This document shows, one piece after another, positions 1-10,288 of a stretch of DNA of 64,000 nt (position 1 is its first letter; each line of letters begins with the position of its first letter). The translations under genes were made by a program, and so were the position numbers. The DNA is from an uncultured Litoreibacter sp. GTDB taxonomy: Bacteria > Pseudomonadota > Alphaproteobacteria > Rhodobacterales > Rhodobacteraceae. The stretch is from contig CANLVO010000001.1 of the NCBI GenBank assembly GCA_947494645.1, positions 2,108,001 through 2,172,000 of the forward strand. Direction: 5' to 3'. The notes under the pieces were generated by a model that had not been told where the DNA came from, made no database searches, and saw only the letters and a list, made by a program, of their open reading frames with translations.

Positions 1-1322
1 CAAAGCGCATCACTATCAACTTGTCGCCCGCCGATATGCCGAAAGAAGGCTCGCATTTCGACCTGCCGATCGCGCTGTGCCTTCTGGCAGCGCTTGAAAT
101 TTTACCGCAGGACGAGGTGCAGCGCACCGTGTCATTGGGGGAGCTGTCTTTGGACGGCTCACTCGTTCCCGTTATCGGTACCTTGCCCGCCGCACTTGCG
201 GCGGCTCAGGAAGAATGCACGCTTCTTTGCCCCGACGCCTGTGGTCCGGAAGCCGCCTGGGTCGACAGCACGCGCGTTCTGGCGGCTTCCTCCCTGCATG
301 CCTGCATCCACCATTTCAACGGGAACGCCCCCCTCCAGCCATCTACCCCCGGCGAGGTCGCCCGCGCTGGCCACTCAAAATGCCTGCGCGACGTGAAAGG
401 GCAAGAGCGGGCCAAACGGGCCTTGGAGATTGCGGCGGCCGGGCGACACCATCTGCTGCTGGTCGGCACGCCGGGCTCGGGAAAATCGATGCTGGCAGCA
501 CGCCTACCCGGCATTCTGCCGCCGCTCATGCCCGAAGAAGCGCTGGAGACGTCAATGATCCACTCGCTCGCCGGGCTTTTGGATGAGGGAGGTATCTCTC
601 GCGATCGGCCTTACCGGACCCCGCATCACACGGCTTCAATGGCTGCAATCGTGGGCGGCGGGCGCGGCGCCAAACCCGGCGAAATTTCATTGGCCCACAA
701 CGGCGTGCTCTTTATGGATGAGTTCCCCGAATACCCCCGCGCCGTGCTTGAAACGCTACGCCAGCCAATCGAAACAGGCGACGTCGTCGTGGCCCGCGCC
801 AATGCGCATGTGAAATACCCATGCAAGTTCATGTTGGTCGCCGCCGCCAATCCCTGCCGCTGTGGCTACATGACAGACGCGGCCCGCGCTTGCCCGCGCG
901 CGCCCAATTGCGGGGACGATTATATGGGCCGCATCTCTGGGCCCTTGATGGACAGGTTCGACCTGCGCATCGATGTGCCACCGGTGGCGTATACTGACCT
1001 TGACCTGCCTGCCTCGGGTCGCAGCTCGGAAGAGATATCTCAACGCGTCGCGGACGCCCGAGACAGGCAAACAGAACGCTATGCTGGCGTCGATGAGGTC
1101 CGCGTGAACGCTGATGTCGATGGGGAGATGCTCAAAGAGGTGACGTCCTTAGACACCGACGGCGCGGCGCTTTTGGCTCGCGCGGCAGAGCATTACCGGC
1201 TTTCTGCGCGCAGCTACCACCGCGTGCTCCGCGTCGCTAGAACGGTGGCCGACTTGGCAGGAAGCGATGCGGTTCTGCCCAATCACGTGGCTGAAGCGGT
1301 CAGTTACCGCGTTGCCAACTAG
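1..1322 (+). CDS. comM: YifB/ComM-family Mg-chelatase-like AAA ATPase, 5' truncated by window edge
   Basis: The reading frame is open from the first bases (K-R-I-T-I-N-L-S-P-A-D-M-P-K-E-G), so the TTG at 21 listed in the ORF track is not the true start and the N-terminal part lies outside the window. Visible are the end of the Lon-protease-like N-terminal domain, a Walker A GTPGSGKS about residue 150 of the visible part, the Walker B-like FMDEFPEY, a cysteine cluster (CRCGY...CPRAPNC) and the Mg-chelatase C-terminal domain. In gammaproteobacteria ComM is a hexameric helicase promoting branch migration in natural transformation; whether this copy does so is inference. It ends two bases before the convergent gshB stop. 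Confidence 0.93.
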   Translation, partial: KRITINLSPADMPKEGSHFDLPIALCLLAALEILPQDEVQRTVSLGELSLDGSLVPVIGTLPAALAAAQEECTLLCPDACGPEAAWVDSTRVLAASSLHACIHHFNGNAPLQPSTPGEVARAGHSKCLRDVKGQERAKRALEIAAAGRHHLLLVGTPGSGKSMLAARLPGILPPLMPEEALETSMIHSLAGLLDEGGISRDRPYRTPHHTASMAAIVGGGRGAKPGEISLAHNGVLFMDEFPEYPRAVLETLRQPIETGDVVVARANAHVKYPCKFMLVAAANPCRCGYMTDAARACPRAPNCGDDYMGRISGPLMDRFDLRIDVPPVAYTDLDLPASGRSSEEISQRVADARDRQTERYAGVDEVRVNADVDGEMLKEVTSLDTDGAALLARAAEHYRLSARSYHRVLRVARTVADLAGSDAVLPNHVAEAVSYRVAN

Positions 1323-1324
1323 GT

Positions 1325-2275
1325 TTACGATTTACTTGCGACCCGGCCCTCAATCGCTTCCCAAAGCTTCGCCGTGACGTTCACGCCGTCAAACCGCTCC
1401 AGCTCTTGAAGCCCGGTAGGTGACGTCACGTTGATCTCCGTCAGCCAACCGCCAATCACGTCGATACCAACGAAAACTTGCCCGCGATCCTTAAGGTCTT
1501 TGCCGATACGGGCGCAGATCTCGAGATCGCGCTCGGTCAGGGTCGTCTTCTCTGCTCGGCCGCCGACATGCATGTTCGACCGGGTCTCACCCGCCGCAGG
1601 CACTCGGTTGATGCCACCCACAGGTTCCCCGTCGATCAGGATGACACGCTTGTCCCCTTTGGCGACGTCCGGCAAAAACTTCTGCATGATCAGCGGCTCG
1701 CGGTTGATGCCTGCAAACAGCTCGTGCAGCGAGTTGAGATTGCGGTCGTTCTCATCCAGCTTGAACACCCCCGCGCCGCCATTGCCATAGAGCGGCTTGA
1801 GGATCACCGCACCATGCGCCTCTTTAAAGGCTTTCAGTGTACCCAGATCCCGCGCAATCGCAGTTGGGGGTGTCAGGTCAGGGTAATCCAGCACCTTCAG
1901 CTTCTCGGGCCAATTGCGCACCCATGTAGGATCATTCACTACCAAAGTGTCGGGATGAATGCGGTCTAAGAGATGTGTCGTCGTTATATAGCCCATGTCA
2001 AAAGGCGGATCCTGACGCAGCCAAACGACGTCCCAATCGGCGAGATCAACCTCTTTCAGCGGGCCAAGGCTGAAATGGTTATCTTTCTCACGACGCACCT
2101 CAAGATCATGCCCTTTGGCCAGCACCCGGCCTTCACGGTAAGACAGCATGTCAGGCGTGTAGAAAAACAGGCTGTGGCCGCGCGCCTGCGCCTCCTCCGC
2201 AATGCGGAAACTGCTATCGCCGTCGATATCAATCGCGTTGATCGGGTCCATTTGGATGGCGACTTTCAAGGCCAT
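1325..2275 (-). CDS. gshB: Glutathione synthetase
   Basis: ATP-grasp ligase joining glycine to gamma-glutamylcysteine, the second cytosolic step of glutathione synthesis. The N-terminus [19 protein letters not shown] is the family signature. The central ATP-grasp region ([16 protein letters not shown]) and the C-terminal [15 protein letters not shown] are intact, giving 316 residues, which is normal length. I chose ATG at 2275 rather than the upstream ORF start because GGAGA lies 7 bases before it and the extra 19 residues are arginine-rich and unlike the family. Convergent with comM; yraN and rsmI lie upstream on the same strand. Confidence 0.95.
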   Translation of the reverse strand: MALKVAIQMDPINAIDIDGDSSFRIAEEAQARGHSLFFYTPDMLSYREGRVLAKGHDLEVRREKDNHFSLGPLKEVDLADWDVVWLRQDPPFDMGYITTTHLLDRIHPDTLVVNDPTWVRNWPEKLKVLDYPDLTPPTAIARDLGTLKAFKEAHGAVILKPLYGNGGAGVFKLDENDRNLNSLHELFAGINREPLIMQKFLPDVAKGDKRVILIDGEPVGGINRVPAAGETRSNMHVGGRAEKTTLTERDLEICARIGKDLKDRGQVFVGIDVIGGWLTEINVTSPTGLQELERFDGVNVTAKLWEAIEGRVASKS

Positions 2276-2361
2276 GTGCGGTCTCCTGCAATGTTGCAGG
2301 GCATACATGACGCGATCTCGCCGCGCAGGCAATCTAAGATAGGCGCAGACGCGCTGTGCAA

Positions 2362-2715
2362 TCAGGCAGCAAGTGCATTCTCAAGAATAGAAAGCTGACC
2401 GCTGGCGTCGACCAAAGCCACGTCAAACCGACTGTCGGTTTCTTGCCCTGATGGCTGGCTCGCCAAGAACATGCTAGCGCAGTTATAAAGCCGGGCCATC
2501 TGGCGAGGCGACACGCGCTCCGCAGCGCGGGCATGAGTCGCGCTTTTCTTCACCTCAATGAACACTGTCTGGCCATCTTTCTGAGCGATGAGATCAAGCT
2601 CGCCATGTCGGGTCCGATATCGCCGTTCCGCAATGCTGTAGCCACGGCCCAGATAGCTCCGCTCGACAATTGCTTCGGCAGAAAGCCCTGCGTGGTAGCT
2701 GACCGACCCGCTCAA
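2362..2715 (-). CDS. yraN: YraN / UPF0102 family endonuclease-like protein
   Basis: A 117-residue protein with the UPF0102 core [25 protein letters not shown], which resembles the E...D-x(n)-ExK metal site of restriction-endonuclease-fold nucleases. The family is conserved, but its biological role is not firmly settled. Its start overlaps the stop of rsmI by 4 bases (ATGA), indicating translational coupling, and gshB follows on the same strand. The rsmI-yraN-gshB order is common in alphaproteobacteria. Nothing in the motif appears degraded. Confidence 0.88.
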   Translation of the reverse strand: MSGSVSYHAGLSAEAIVERSYLGRGYSIAERRYRTRHGELDLIAQKDGQTVFIEVKKSATHARAAERVSPRQMARLYNCASMFLASQPSGQETDSRFDVALVDASGQLSILENALAA

Positions 2716-3578
2716 CTTTCCTGCTGCCCCAGTTTCAATGCCATTTGATAGACCTCTCGTCGTTTCGCACCGGTAGCTTCCACGACATTGGCTACTGCAT
2801 CCTTAACGCTGCCCTGTTGCAATGCAGATTTCAGCATGTCTTGCAGAGCATTCTCGTCAATTTGGGTCTTCTCGCCCCGTGCGACCAACAACACAACTTC
2901 GCCTTTAAGGCTGCGTCCCGCCATCTCTGCGGTCAATTCTGATAAGGGCGCTCGGCGCACCTCCTCGAATTTCTTCGTCAGCTCCCGCGCCATCACGGCC
3001 TCCCGATCCGGCCCGAACACCTCAACCATATCCGCTAATGATTTCTCCACCCGGTTGGGAGATTCGTAGAACACCAATGTGCCCGGGACCTCCGCCAGAG
3101 AGCGAAGGTAGCTTTGCCGAGCCCCTTTGGCGCTGGGCGCAAATCCCGCGAAAAAGAAGCTGTCTGTCGCAAGACCCGACACCGCCAAAGCCGCCAAAAC
3201 CGCGGAAGGGCCCGGTGCAGATGTCACCAAATGGCCCGCATCCGCCACAACGCGGCCCAGCTGGTAGCCGGGGTCAGCAATCAGTGGCGTGCCAGCTTCC
3301 GATGCGTAGGCCACCGACTTGCCCTCTTCAAGCGCACGCAGCAGTCGCGGCCGTTGCCCCTCGCCGTTGTGGTCATGGTATGACAGCAAAGTTCGTCCCT
3401 CCAACGCTATGCCGTGAATATCCATCAGTTTGCGCAAAGATCGCGTATCTTCTGCGGCCAGAACGTCTGCCGAGGCCAGAATATCGAGCGCCCTGAGCGT
3501 AATGTCGCGCGCAGTTCCAATCGGGGTGGCCAGAAAATAGAGCCCCACGGGGAGATTTACGCGATTTGCTGCAGTCAT
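2712..3578 (-). CDS. rsmI: 16S rRNA (cytidine(1402)-2'-O)-methyltransferase
   Basis: Tetrapyrrole-methylase-fold SAM enzyme that 2'-O-methylates C1402 of 16S rRNA in the decoding centre. Recognisable blocks are LPVGLYFLATPIGTARDITLRALDIL at the N-terminus, ADVLAAEDTRSLRKLM, SYHDHNGEGQRP, SEAGTPLIADPGYQL and a C-terminal helical tail. ATG at 3578 (288 residues) is preferred over the GTG at 3599 because AAGGA lies about 10 bases upstream of it. It is divergent from the LppC-type lipoprotein gene, also a frequent arrangement. Confidence 0.93.
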   Translation of the reverse strand: MTAANRVNLPVGLYFLATPIGTARDITLRALDILASADVLAAEDTRSLRKLMDIHGIALEGRTLLSYHDHNGEGQRPRLLRALEEGKSVAYASEAGTPLIADPGYQLGRVVADAGHLVTSAPGPSAVLAALAVSGLATDSFFFAGFAPSAKGARQSYLRSLAEVPGTLVFYESPNRVEKSLADMVEVFGPDREAVMARELTKKFEEVRRAPLSELTAEMAGRSLKGEVVLLVARGEKTQIDENALQDMLKSALQQGSVKDAVANVVEATGAKRREVYQMALKLGQQES

Positions 3579-3688
3579 GATGTTTGCGCGGTCCTTCACG
3601 TTTACTTGACCCGCCAGAGCGCCTAGTTTGCGGCTGGAACAGTAGGGCCCGACAATGCGGTTCTGCAGTGAGCAGGGAGATATGGCTT

Positions 3689-4861
3689 ATGTTCAACGTT
3701 TTAGGAATGGCCCGCAAGGGCCGCAGCTTGGTGGCGGCGCTTGGGGTGACCGCAGCAGTCGCGGCATGTGATGTGGCATTGCCCACCGTCTCTGGTGGCG
3801 GGGAGGCATTGAACGAGGGCGATGCGGTTACGGTTGCCCTTCTGGTACCCTACGGCTCACCTACGCCGGGCGACGAGGGGCTTGCACGCTCTCTGGAAAA
3901 CGCGGCACGTCTCGCGGCTGCAGATTTGGGTGGTAGCGTGAACTTGAAAGTGTACCGGACGGCAGGTCAGGCCGGAACGGCTGCTGCGGTGGCAGATCAG
4001 GCAATTGCCGAAGGGGCACAGATCATTGTCGGGCCACTGCGCTCGGATGCCGCCAATGCCGCCGCTGTCGCTGCACGTGATGACGGCGTCAATGTACTCG
4101 CGTTCTCGAATAACACCTCCATCGCCGGCGGCAACCTGTTCGTGCTGGGCAACACGTTCGACAATATCGCTTCCCGGATGATGAACTACGCCAGATCACA
4201 AGGCCGCTCCAGCGTTGTGGTTGTGGCGCCCCGTACACCTGTGGGCGAGATCGCCAAGTCGTCAATCACCCGTGCAGCCGCGGGCGCGAATGTACAAATC
4301 GTAGGCGACGGCTCCTTCGAATTTAGCCAAGAAGGCATCGCCAGTGCCGTTCCAGCAATTGCGGAAACTGTACGGTCCTCGGGGGCCACGGCGATTATGC
4401 TCACGGATGACAGCGCGGGTGCATTGCCGCTCTTGGCCGAACTGCTGCCTGGTGCGGGCATCGACCCGTCTTCCGTTAAGTATATGGGCCTCACCCGCTG
4501 GGACGTGCCGCCACAAACGCTCACCCTGCAAGGGCTTGAGGGCGGCTGGTTCGCCCTCCCTGACCCGTCCCTGACCTCGCAGTTCAACGCGCGCTACCAA
4601 ACCGCCTATGGCAACCCGCCGCACCCGCTGGCCGGGCTCGCCTATGACGGTGTGGCCGCTGTCGGGGCGCTTGCGGCGAAAAATCTCAAGGCAACAGGTG
4701 GCAACCTGACGCAAAGCTCTGGTTTTGCGGGCGTGAACGGGGTATTCCGCCTCAAACGTGATGGCACCGTGCAACGGGCCCTCGCGATTGCTCAAGTCAC
4801 CAATGCTCAGGTCAGAATTGTCGATGCAGCGCCAAAGTCTTTCTCTAGCGGCGGGTTCTGA
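3689..4861 (+). CDS. LppC-family lipoprotein (penicillin-binding protein activator, periplasmic-binding fold)
   Basis: A 390-residue exported lipoprotein. After a basic start (MARKGRS), the hydrophobic stretch LVAALGVTAAVAAC ends in a lipobox cysteine. The rest has a type I periplasmic-binding fold (VTVALLVPYGSPTPGDEGLARSLENAARLAA; GPLRSDAANAAA). In gammaproteobacteria LpoA of this family activates PBP1A; alphaproteobacterial copies are annotated as penicillin-binding protein activators, and that role is inferred here. ATG at 3689 has AGGGAGA upstream. Its 3' end overlaps glnD by 38 bases in another frame. Confidence 0.87.
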   Translation: MFNVLGMARKGRSLVAALGVTAAVAACDVALPTVSGGGEALNEGDAVTVALLVPYGSPTPGDEGLARSLENAARLAAADLGGSVNLKVYRTAGQAGTAAAVADQAIAEGAQIIVGPLRSDAANAAAVAARDDGVNVLAFSNNTSIAGGNLFVLGNTFDNIASRMMNYARSQGRSSVVVVAPRTPVGEIAKSSITRAAAGANVQIVGDGSFEFSQEGIASAVPAIAETVRSSGATAIMLTDDSAGALPLLAELLPGAGIDPSSVKYMGLTRWDVPPQTLTLQGLEGGWFALPDPSLTSQFNARYQTAYGNPPHPLAGLAYDGVAAVGALAAKNLKATGGNLTQSSGFAGVNGVFRLKRDGTVQRALAIAQVTNAQVRIVDAAPKSFSSGGF

Positions 4862-7643
4862 TCCGCTGGCAGATTTGACCGACACACAGACGCCGGGGGA
4901 TTTGATCTGCCCGGCGTCTGACATTTTTGATCTGGATGCGGTCACTGCCGAGCTTGACGCCGCTATTGCAGACTGCACCACCGCCCGCGACATACGTGAC
5001 GCAACGGTTGCGCGCCTGAAGGCCGCCAACACTGAGGGCCGCAAGAGGCTGGCAGAGGCTTTTGCCGCCGAACCAATGGCCGGGTATCCGCTGACCCATT
5101 CCTACACCTACCTAACCGACGGATTGGTGCGCGCAACTTTGCATGTCGCCCAAACTCATCTCCATCCGCTACCAAATCCGACGGAATCTGAGCGGTTGGC
5201 CCTCATGGCCATCGGCGGCTATGGGCGCGGCGAGATGGCCCCCTTCTCAGATGTCGACCTGCTGTTTCTGACCCCGTACAAGATCACTGCGTGGGCCGAG
5301 AGCGTCATCGAGTCGATGCTCTACATCCTGTGGGATCTCAAGCTGAAGGTCGGCCACGCCTCGCGCACCGTGCAGGACTGCCTGCGGCTGGGCCGCGAGG
5401 ATTACACGATCCGCACCGCCCTGCTGGAGCACCGCCTGATCGCAGGCCAAGCGCCTCTGGCCGAGGAGCTGGACCGCCGCCTCTGGGACGAATTGTTCGC
5501 TGGCACCGCGCGGGAATTCGTCGAGGCCAAGTTGGAAGAGCGCGCCGAGCGCCTGCGCCGCCACGGCGGGCAGCGCTATCTGGTCGAACCGAATGTCAAA
5601 GAGGGCAAGGGCGGGCTGCGCGACCTTCAATCACTGCTTTGGGTCGCCAAATACACGCGTCGTTTGCCCACGGTCGCAGCGCTTGTCGACGCAGGCGTTT
5701 TCACCGAGGACGAGCGGGACGACTTTGCCGCCGCCGAGAATTTCCTACTGGTTGCCCGCTCACATCTGCATCTCGCCGCGAACCGCGCAAATGAGGTGCT
5801 CAGCTTCGACATGCAGGTGGAGGTAGCCGACCGCATGGAGTACCGCGACCATGGCGGTCGCCGCGCTGTAGAGCATTTCATGCAAGACTATTTCCGCCAC
5901 GCCACCCGGGTGGGCGAGCTCACGCGCATCCTTCTGACCGACCTTGAAGCGCAACACGTGAAACAAGCTCCGGCGATCATAACCATGTTTCGCAATGCCC
6001 GCCGAAAGAAACTGAAACCAGGCTACGCGTTGACGCACAATAGGCTCGATGTGTCCGATCCTGACGCGTTTCTAAGCGACCCTCTGAGCTTGCTGCGGGT
6101 CTTTGAGGAGGCCCTGCGCACGGGCTACCTGATCCACCCCAACCTGATGCGGTTGATCGACGCCAACCTGCATCTGCTCGACGAAAAGACCCGCTGGAAT
6201 AAAGACGCGTCCAAGATTTTCCTCGACACGCTCCTGAAACACGGGAACCCGGAACGCGCCCTGCGGCGGATGAACGAGTTGGGCGTCTTGGGGGCATTTA
6301 TCCCCGAATTTGGCAACATCATCGCGATGATGCAGTTCAACATGTATCACAGCTACACGGTCGACGAGCATACGATTCAGACGATCTCTGTGCTCGCGCA
6401 GATCGAGCGCGAGGAGTTGATCGAGGAGCTCCCCGTCGCATCCTCAATCCTCAAGCGCGGCATAAATCGCAAGGTCATTTATGTGGCGTTGCTGGTGCAT
6501 GACTTGGGTAAAGGCCAGAAAGAGGATCACTCTATTCTGGGCGCGAAGATTGCACGGAACGTAGCGCCTCGGCTCGGTCTGAACCCTGAAGAATGCGAGA
6601 CAGTAGAATGGCTTGTGCGCCACCACCTGCTGATGTCCGACATGGCTCAAAAACGTGACATTGCCGACCCTCGTACCGTGCGCGACTTTGCCAAGGCGGT
6701 CAAAACCGTCAAACGGCTCGACCTGCTTTGCGTTTTGACCGTCTGCGACATTCGCGGCGTCGGGCCTGATGTGTGGAACAACTGGAAGGCCTCCCTTATC
6801 CGTGCCCTCTACCGCCAGACCAAACGCGGGTTGGAGAATGGGATGGAAGCGCTCAACCGCGAGGAACGCGGCTCCGAGGCCAAGAAAAACTTGCGCGCCG
6901 CCCTGCCCGATTGGGACAAGAAGGACATGCGCCAAGAGACATCGCGCCACTATCCGCCTTACTGGCAAGGCCTGCATGTCACCGCCCATGTCGATTTCGC
7001 CGAGCTACTGCTGGGCCTTGATGCCGATGAAATCCGCGTCAAGCTGACCCCCGACGAGGACCGTGACGCCACGCGGGTTTGCTTCGCCATCGCGGATCAT
7101 CCGGGCATTTTCAGCCGCATGTGCGGGGCTTTGGCCCTGGTTGGTGCCAATGTCGTTGACGCCCGCACTTACACCACCAAGGACGGGTTCGCGACAGCCG
7201 CCTTCTGGATCCAGGACATCGAAGGCAGCCCCTATGAGGCTGGCAAACTGCCACGTCTGAAATCCATGATCGAGAAGACTTTGAAAGGTGAGGTCATCGC
7301 GCGTGAGGCGTTGAAGACGCGCGACAAAGTTAAGAAACGCGAATCTAAGTTCACCGTTCCCACCTCGATCATTTTCGACAATGACGGCTCAGAAATTTAC
7401 ACGATCATCGAGGTCGACACCCGCGACCGGCCGGGGCTGCTCTTTGATCTGACCAGCACGCTAGCAGCCTCAAACATCTACATCGCCTCCGCCGTCATCG
7501 CGACCTACGGCGCACAGGTGGTCGACACGTTCTACGTCAAAGACATGTTCGGGCTGAAATTCCACTCCAAGGACAAACAGGCCAGCATCGAAAAACGCCT
7601 CCGCGCCGCCATCACTCAAGGCGTCGAAAGGGCCGCGCCGTGA
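4824..7643 (+). CDS. glnD: Bifunctional uridylyltransferase / uridylyl-removing enzyme of PII
   Basis: Cytosolic nitrogen sensor that uridylylates PII proteins when glutamine is low and removes UMP when it is high. The domain order is canonical: a nucleotidyltransferase domain with GGYGRGEMAPFSDVDLLF near residue 130, an HD hydrolase domain (HSYTVDEHT about 505, LVHDLGKG about 557), and two C-terminal ACT domains (about 750 and 858). The start is uncertain because the ORF extends upstream inside the lipoprotein gene. ATG at 4824 gives 939 residues, near the usual length, with a 38-base overlap. No glnB is seen in the window. Confidence 0.93.
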   Translation: MQRQSLSLAAGSDPLADLTDTQTPGDLICPASDIFDLDAVTAELDAAIADCTTARDIRDATVARLKAANTEGRKRLAEAFAAEPMAGYPLTHSYTYLTDGLVRATLHVAQTHLHPLPNPTESERLALMAIGGYGRGEMAPFSDVDLLFLTPYKITAWAESVIESMLYILWDLKLKVGHASRTVQDCLRLGREDYTIRTALLEHRLIAGQAPLAEELDRRLWDELFAGTAREFVEAKLEERAERLRRHGGQRYLVEPNVKEGKGGLRDLQSLLWVAKYTRRLPTVAALVDAGVFTEDERDDFAAAENFLLVARSHLHLAANRANEVLSFDMQVEVADRMEYRDHGGRRAVEHFMQDYFRHATRVGELTRILLTDLEAQHVKQAPAIITMFRNARRKKLKPGYALTHNRLDVSDPDAFLSDPLSLLRVFEEALRTGYLIHPNLMRLIDANLHLLDEKTRWNKDASKIFLDTLLKHGNPERALRRMNELGVLGAFIPEFGNIIAMMQFNMYHSYTVDEHTIQTISVLAQIEREELIEELPVASSILKRGINRKVIYVALLVHDLGKGQKEDHSILGAKIARNVAPRLGLNPEECETVEWLVRHHLLMSDMAQKRDIADPRTVRDFAKAVKTVKRLDLLCVLTVCDIRGVGPDVWNNWKASLIRALYRQTKRGLENGMEALNREERGSEAKKNLRAALPDWDKKDMRQETSRHYPPYWQGLHVTAHVDFAELLLGLDADEIRVKLTPDEDRDATRVCFAIADHPGIFSRMCGALALVGANVVDARTYTTKDGFATAAFWIQDIEGSPYEAGKLPRLKSMIEKTLKGEVIAREALKTRDKVKKRESKFTVPTSIIFDNDGSEIYTIIEVDTRDRPGLLFDLTSTLAASNIYIASAVIATYGAQVVDTFYVKDMFGLKFHSKDKQASIEKRLRAAITQGVERAAP

Positions 7644-7700
7644 AAAGCTTGACCGGGCATTCGGGAACTCGAATAGTCGGGGGCTAACTGGGCGTGGCTT

Positions 7701-8705
7701 ATGGTTCTTGAGCATTTAAAGGAAATTTCGCTGGCGATGATCGCTGTCGGCGTGGCTGCAACCATCATCTTGCCTGATTTCAAGTCGCGGCGGCGGCTGG
7801 TGACCGTAACGGCCGTTTTCTTGGGGGCCATCGTCACTCTCACTGATTACTGGCTCATCGCCAAAACGGATCGCGGCATTGATGACCGGATTGCCTGCAT
7901 GCTCTACCCCGAAGGCGAGGTGTGTGCGAAGGCCTTTGCCAGCCAGATCCCGACACCCTTTGATGGCTACACTTCCTTCTGGCGCAGCGAGCCGCTCTAC
8001 AACGCCGACTGGCAAACTGTCGAGGCCGATACGACGCGCCAGCTTCTTGGCACGTTGCAGTCGCCCCATGACGGGGTGCTGAAGCTGGAAAACCTCGCCA
8101 TTCATTCCGCCCGCACCACGCGGCTGTCTTTCATCGGCAACACCGCGCTTTACGAAATCGAGCTGAGCGCCGAAGACCACGAAGACCTTGTTCTGGTCCT
8201 GCTAGCCCTGCCTGGCCGCACGGTTGTCCTGGATGGAAGCAATGACCCCGTCTATAAAATAGCGGCCTCCGGCAAGCTGCGGCTCAACAGTGCGAAAGAA
8301 GTGGAGGAATATATCCGCTTCTTCTTCAGCTACATTCGCGGAAAGCATGGCACGTTTGACCTTGTGGAGGACAGCTCCAGCCTGAACTGGACCGCGACGG
8401 CCACCGGAGAGACAAAGCTCGACGCCATGCGCGCCGTCGAACCGCTTGAGCTGATTGAATACGACCCGGAGAACAAGACTTGGCTCTTCTTCGGATATGC
8501 GGCATTCCGGGACGTGCTGTTTTCGTCGAAGTTCGAGGTCTCCCCATTGGGCCTCGTGGTGATGTCGGAGGAGGCCTTTATTCAGGAGGGCTTGCCGCTG
8601 CGCGAGCTCGACTTCACCTATCACGACTGGGGCTTCAAGGTCGGCTGGATCGACCATGAGGCAAAAGACAAAAGCGAAACGGTAACGCCCCCGGATGAAA
8701 ACTAG
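7701..8705 (+). CDS. Uncharacterised N-terminally membrane-anchored protein
   Basis: A 334-residue protein I do not recognise. Two hydrophobic stretches near the N-terminus (LAMIAVGVAATIILP and LVTVTAVFLGAIVTLTDYWLIA), separated by the basic KSRRR, look like a membrane hairpin. About 270 soluble residues follow, without a motif I can assign, containing two cysteines near positions 66 and 75 (RIACMLYPEGEVCAK). The gene sits 57 bases after glnD and 20 bases before murJ on the same strand. Operon membership makes an envelope role possible, but this is only context. The frame and codon use resemble its neighbours. Confidence 0.75.
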   Translation: MVLEHLKEISLAMIAVGVAATIILPDFKSRRRLVTVTAVFLGAIVTLTDYWLIAKTDRGIDDRIACMLYPEGEVCAKAFASQIPTPFDGYTSFWRSEPLYNADWQTVEADTTRQLLGTLQSPHDGVLKLENLAIHSARTTRLSFIGNTALYEIELSAEDHEDLVLVLLALPGRTVVLDGSNDPVYKIAASGKLRLNSAKEVEEYIRFFFSYIRGKHGTFDLVEDSSSLNWTATATGETKLDAMRAVEPLELIEYDPENKTWLFFGYAAFRDVLFSSKFEVSPLGLVVMSEEAFIQEGLPLRELDFTYHDWGFKVGWIDHEAKDKSETVTPPDEN

Positions 8706-8725
8706 CCGCGCTATGGAGCTTTCAA

Positions 8726-10288
8726 TTGACCACGCCTGAGGCCTCTTCCAAGCGCCCCATCCGCCTGATGCGCGGCTTTGCGACCGTGGGTGTCTGGACA
8801 CTGCTGTCGCGCATCGCTGGATTTGTGCGCGACGTGCTCATTGCGGGTTTTCTTGGCTCCGGCCCCGTGGCTGAAGCTTTTCTGATCGCCTTCTCACTGC
8901 CCAATATGTTTCGCCGCTTCTTTGCGGAAGGCGCCTTCAATATGGCTTTCGTGCCGATGTTTTCTAAGAAGGTCGAAAGTGGCGAGGCCCCGCTGGAGTT
9001 CGCCCGCGACGCCTTTACCGGGCTGGCGACCATCCTGATCCTCTTCACCGTGCTGGCGCAGATCTTCATGCCCGCTTTGGTCCTGCTGATGGCCTCCGGT
9101 TTTTCCGGCGACGAGCGCCTGCCGCTGGCCACGCTCTTTGGACGGATCGCCTTCCCCTATATCCTGTTCATCTCGCTGGCGGCACTTCTCTCCGGCGTAC
9201 TCAATGCGACGGGGCGCTTTGCGGCGGCCGCAGCCGCGCCCGTGTTGCTGAACATCCTGTTTATCTCTTCTGTCACTGCCGCCTACTTTCTCGGCTGGGA
9301 CATCGGCCTGACGCTGGCATGGACAGTCCCCATCGCGGGTATCGCACAACTCGCCTTGGTCTGGGTTGCCGCCGCTCGCGCGGGTTACCGCCTCATCCCC
9401 AAACGGCCGCGCCTCACACCGGAATTGAAACGCTTGGCGATCATCGCTGCCCCCGCTGCGCTCGCAGGTGGCGTGGTGCAGATCAACCTGCTGGTCGGTC
9501 GCAACGTTGCCAGCTGGACGGAAGGCGCAATCGCCTGGGTCAACTATGCCGACCGGCTCTACCAACTGCCTTTGGGCGTGGTGGCCATTGCCATTGGCGT
9601 CGTGCTGCTGCCAGAGCTGTCACGCCGCTTGCAATCGGGTGATACCGCTGGCGGTCAAGAAGCCTTTAGCCGCGCCGGAGAGGTCGCCCTGGCCCTTACC
9701 TTGCCCTGCGCCATTGCGTTGATGGTGGTGCCTCTGCCGATGATATCCGTGCTCTTCGAGCGGGGTCAGTTCACTTCGGATGACGCTGCCGCCACGGCCC
9801 TCGCTGTTGCAGTATACGGGCTGGGGCTGCCCGCATTCGTACTGCAGAAGATCTTCCAGCCGCTCTACTTCGCCCGCGAAGACACCAAAAGCCCCTTCAA
9901 ATTTGCGCTGGTCTCCATGGTGGTTAACGCGGTGATCGCGGTTGGGCTGTGGCCCTATCTCGACTATCTCGCAGCGGCTTTGGCCACCACCTTGGCAGGC
10001 TGGACGATGGCCTGGCAGCTTTGGCGCGGCAGCCGCAAATTCGGTCAGGCTGCGGTGTTTGACGCGAGGTTTAAGTCGCGTATGCCCCGCATCCTCATCG
10101 CTTCGATCTTGTTGGGCGTGGTCCTCTATGCGCTGCAAGTGATGTTGCTGCCGCTTCTTGGCACGCCAGGGTGGAGATATGCAGCCCTCGCGATACTGCT
10201 GATCCTAGGCGGCGTCGCCTATTACCTGATCGGTAAGGGGATTGGCGCGTTCAACGCGGCGGACTTGAAAGCATCAATGCGGCGCTAG
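8726..10288 (+). CDS. murJ: Lipid II flippase MurJ (MviN family)
   Basis: Polytopic inner-membrane protein of the MOP superfamily that flips lipid II for peptidoglycan synthesis. The first helix GFATVGVWTLLSRIAGFVRDVLIAGFLG and the following FLIAFSLPNMFRRFFAEGAFNMAFVPMF are hallmark MurJ sequences. The 520 residues are hydrophobic throughout, compatible with 14 helices. TTG at 8726 is used because GGAG lies 8 bases upstream; an internal ATG at 8768 (MRGFATVG) is the alternative. It overlaps the convergent rhomboid gene by 4 bases at its 3' end. Confidence 0.94.
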   Translation: MTTPEASSKRPIRLMRGFATVGVWTLLSRIAGFVRDVLIAGFLGSGPVAEAFLIAFSLPNMFRRFFAEGAFNMAFVPMFSKKVESGEAPLEFARDAFTGLATILILFTVLAQIFMPALVLLMASGFSGDERLPLATLFGRIAFPYILFISLAALLSGVLNATGRFAAAAAAPVLLNILFISSVTAAYFLGWDIGLTLAWTVPIAGIAQLALVWVAAARAGYRLIPKRPRLTPELKRLAIIAAPAALAGGVVQINLLVGRNVASWTEGAIAWVNYADRLYQLPLGVVAIAIGVVLLPELSRRLQSGDTAGGQEAFSRAGEVALALTLPCAIALMVVPLPMISVLFERGQFTSDDAAATALAVAVYGLGLPAFVLQKIFQPLYFAREDTKSPFKFALVSMVVNAVIAVGLWPYLDYLAAALATTLAGWTMAWQLWRGSRKFGQAAVFDARFKSRMPRILIASILLGVVLYALQVMLLPLLGTPGWRYAALAILLILGGVAYYLIGKGIGAFNAADLKASMRR

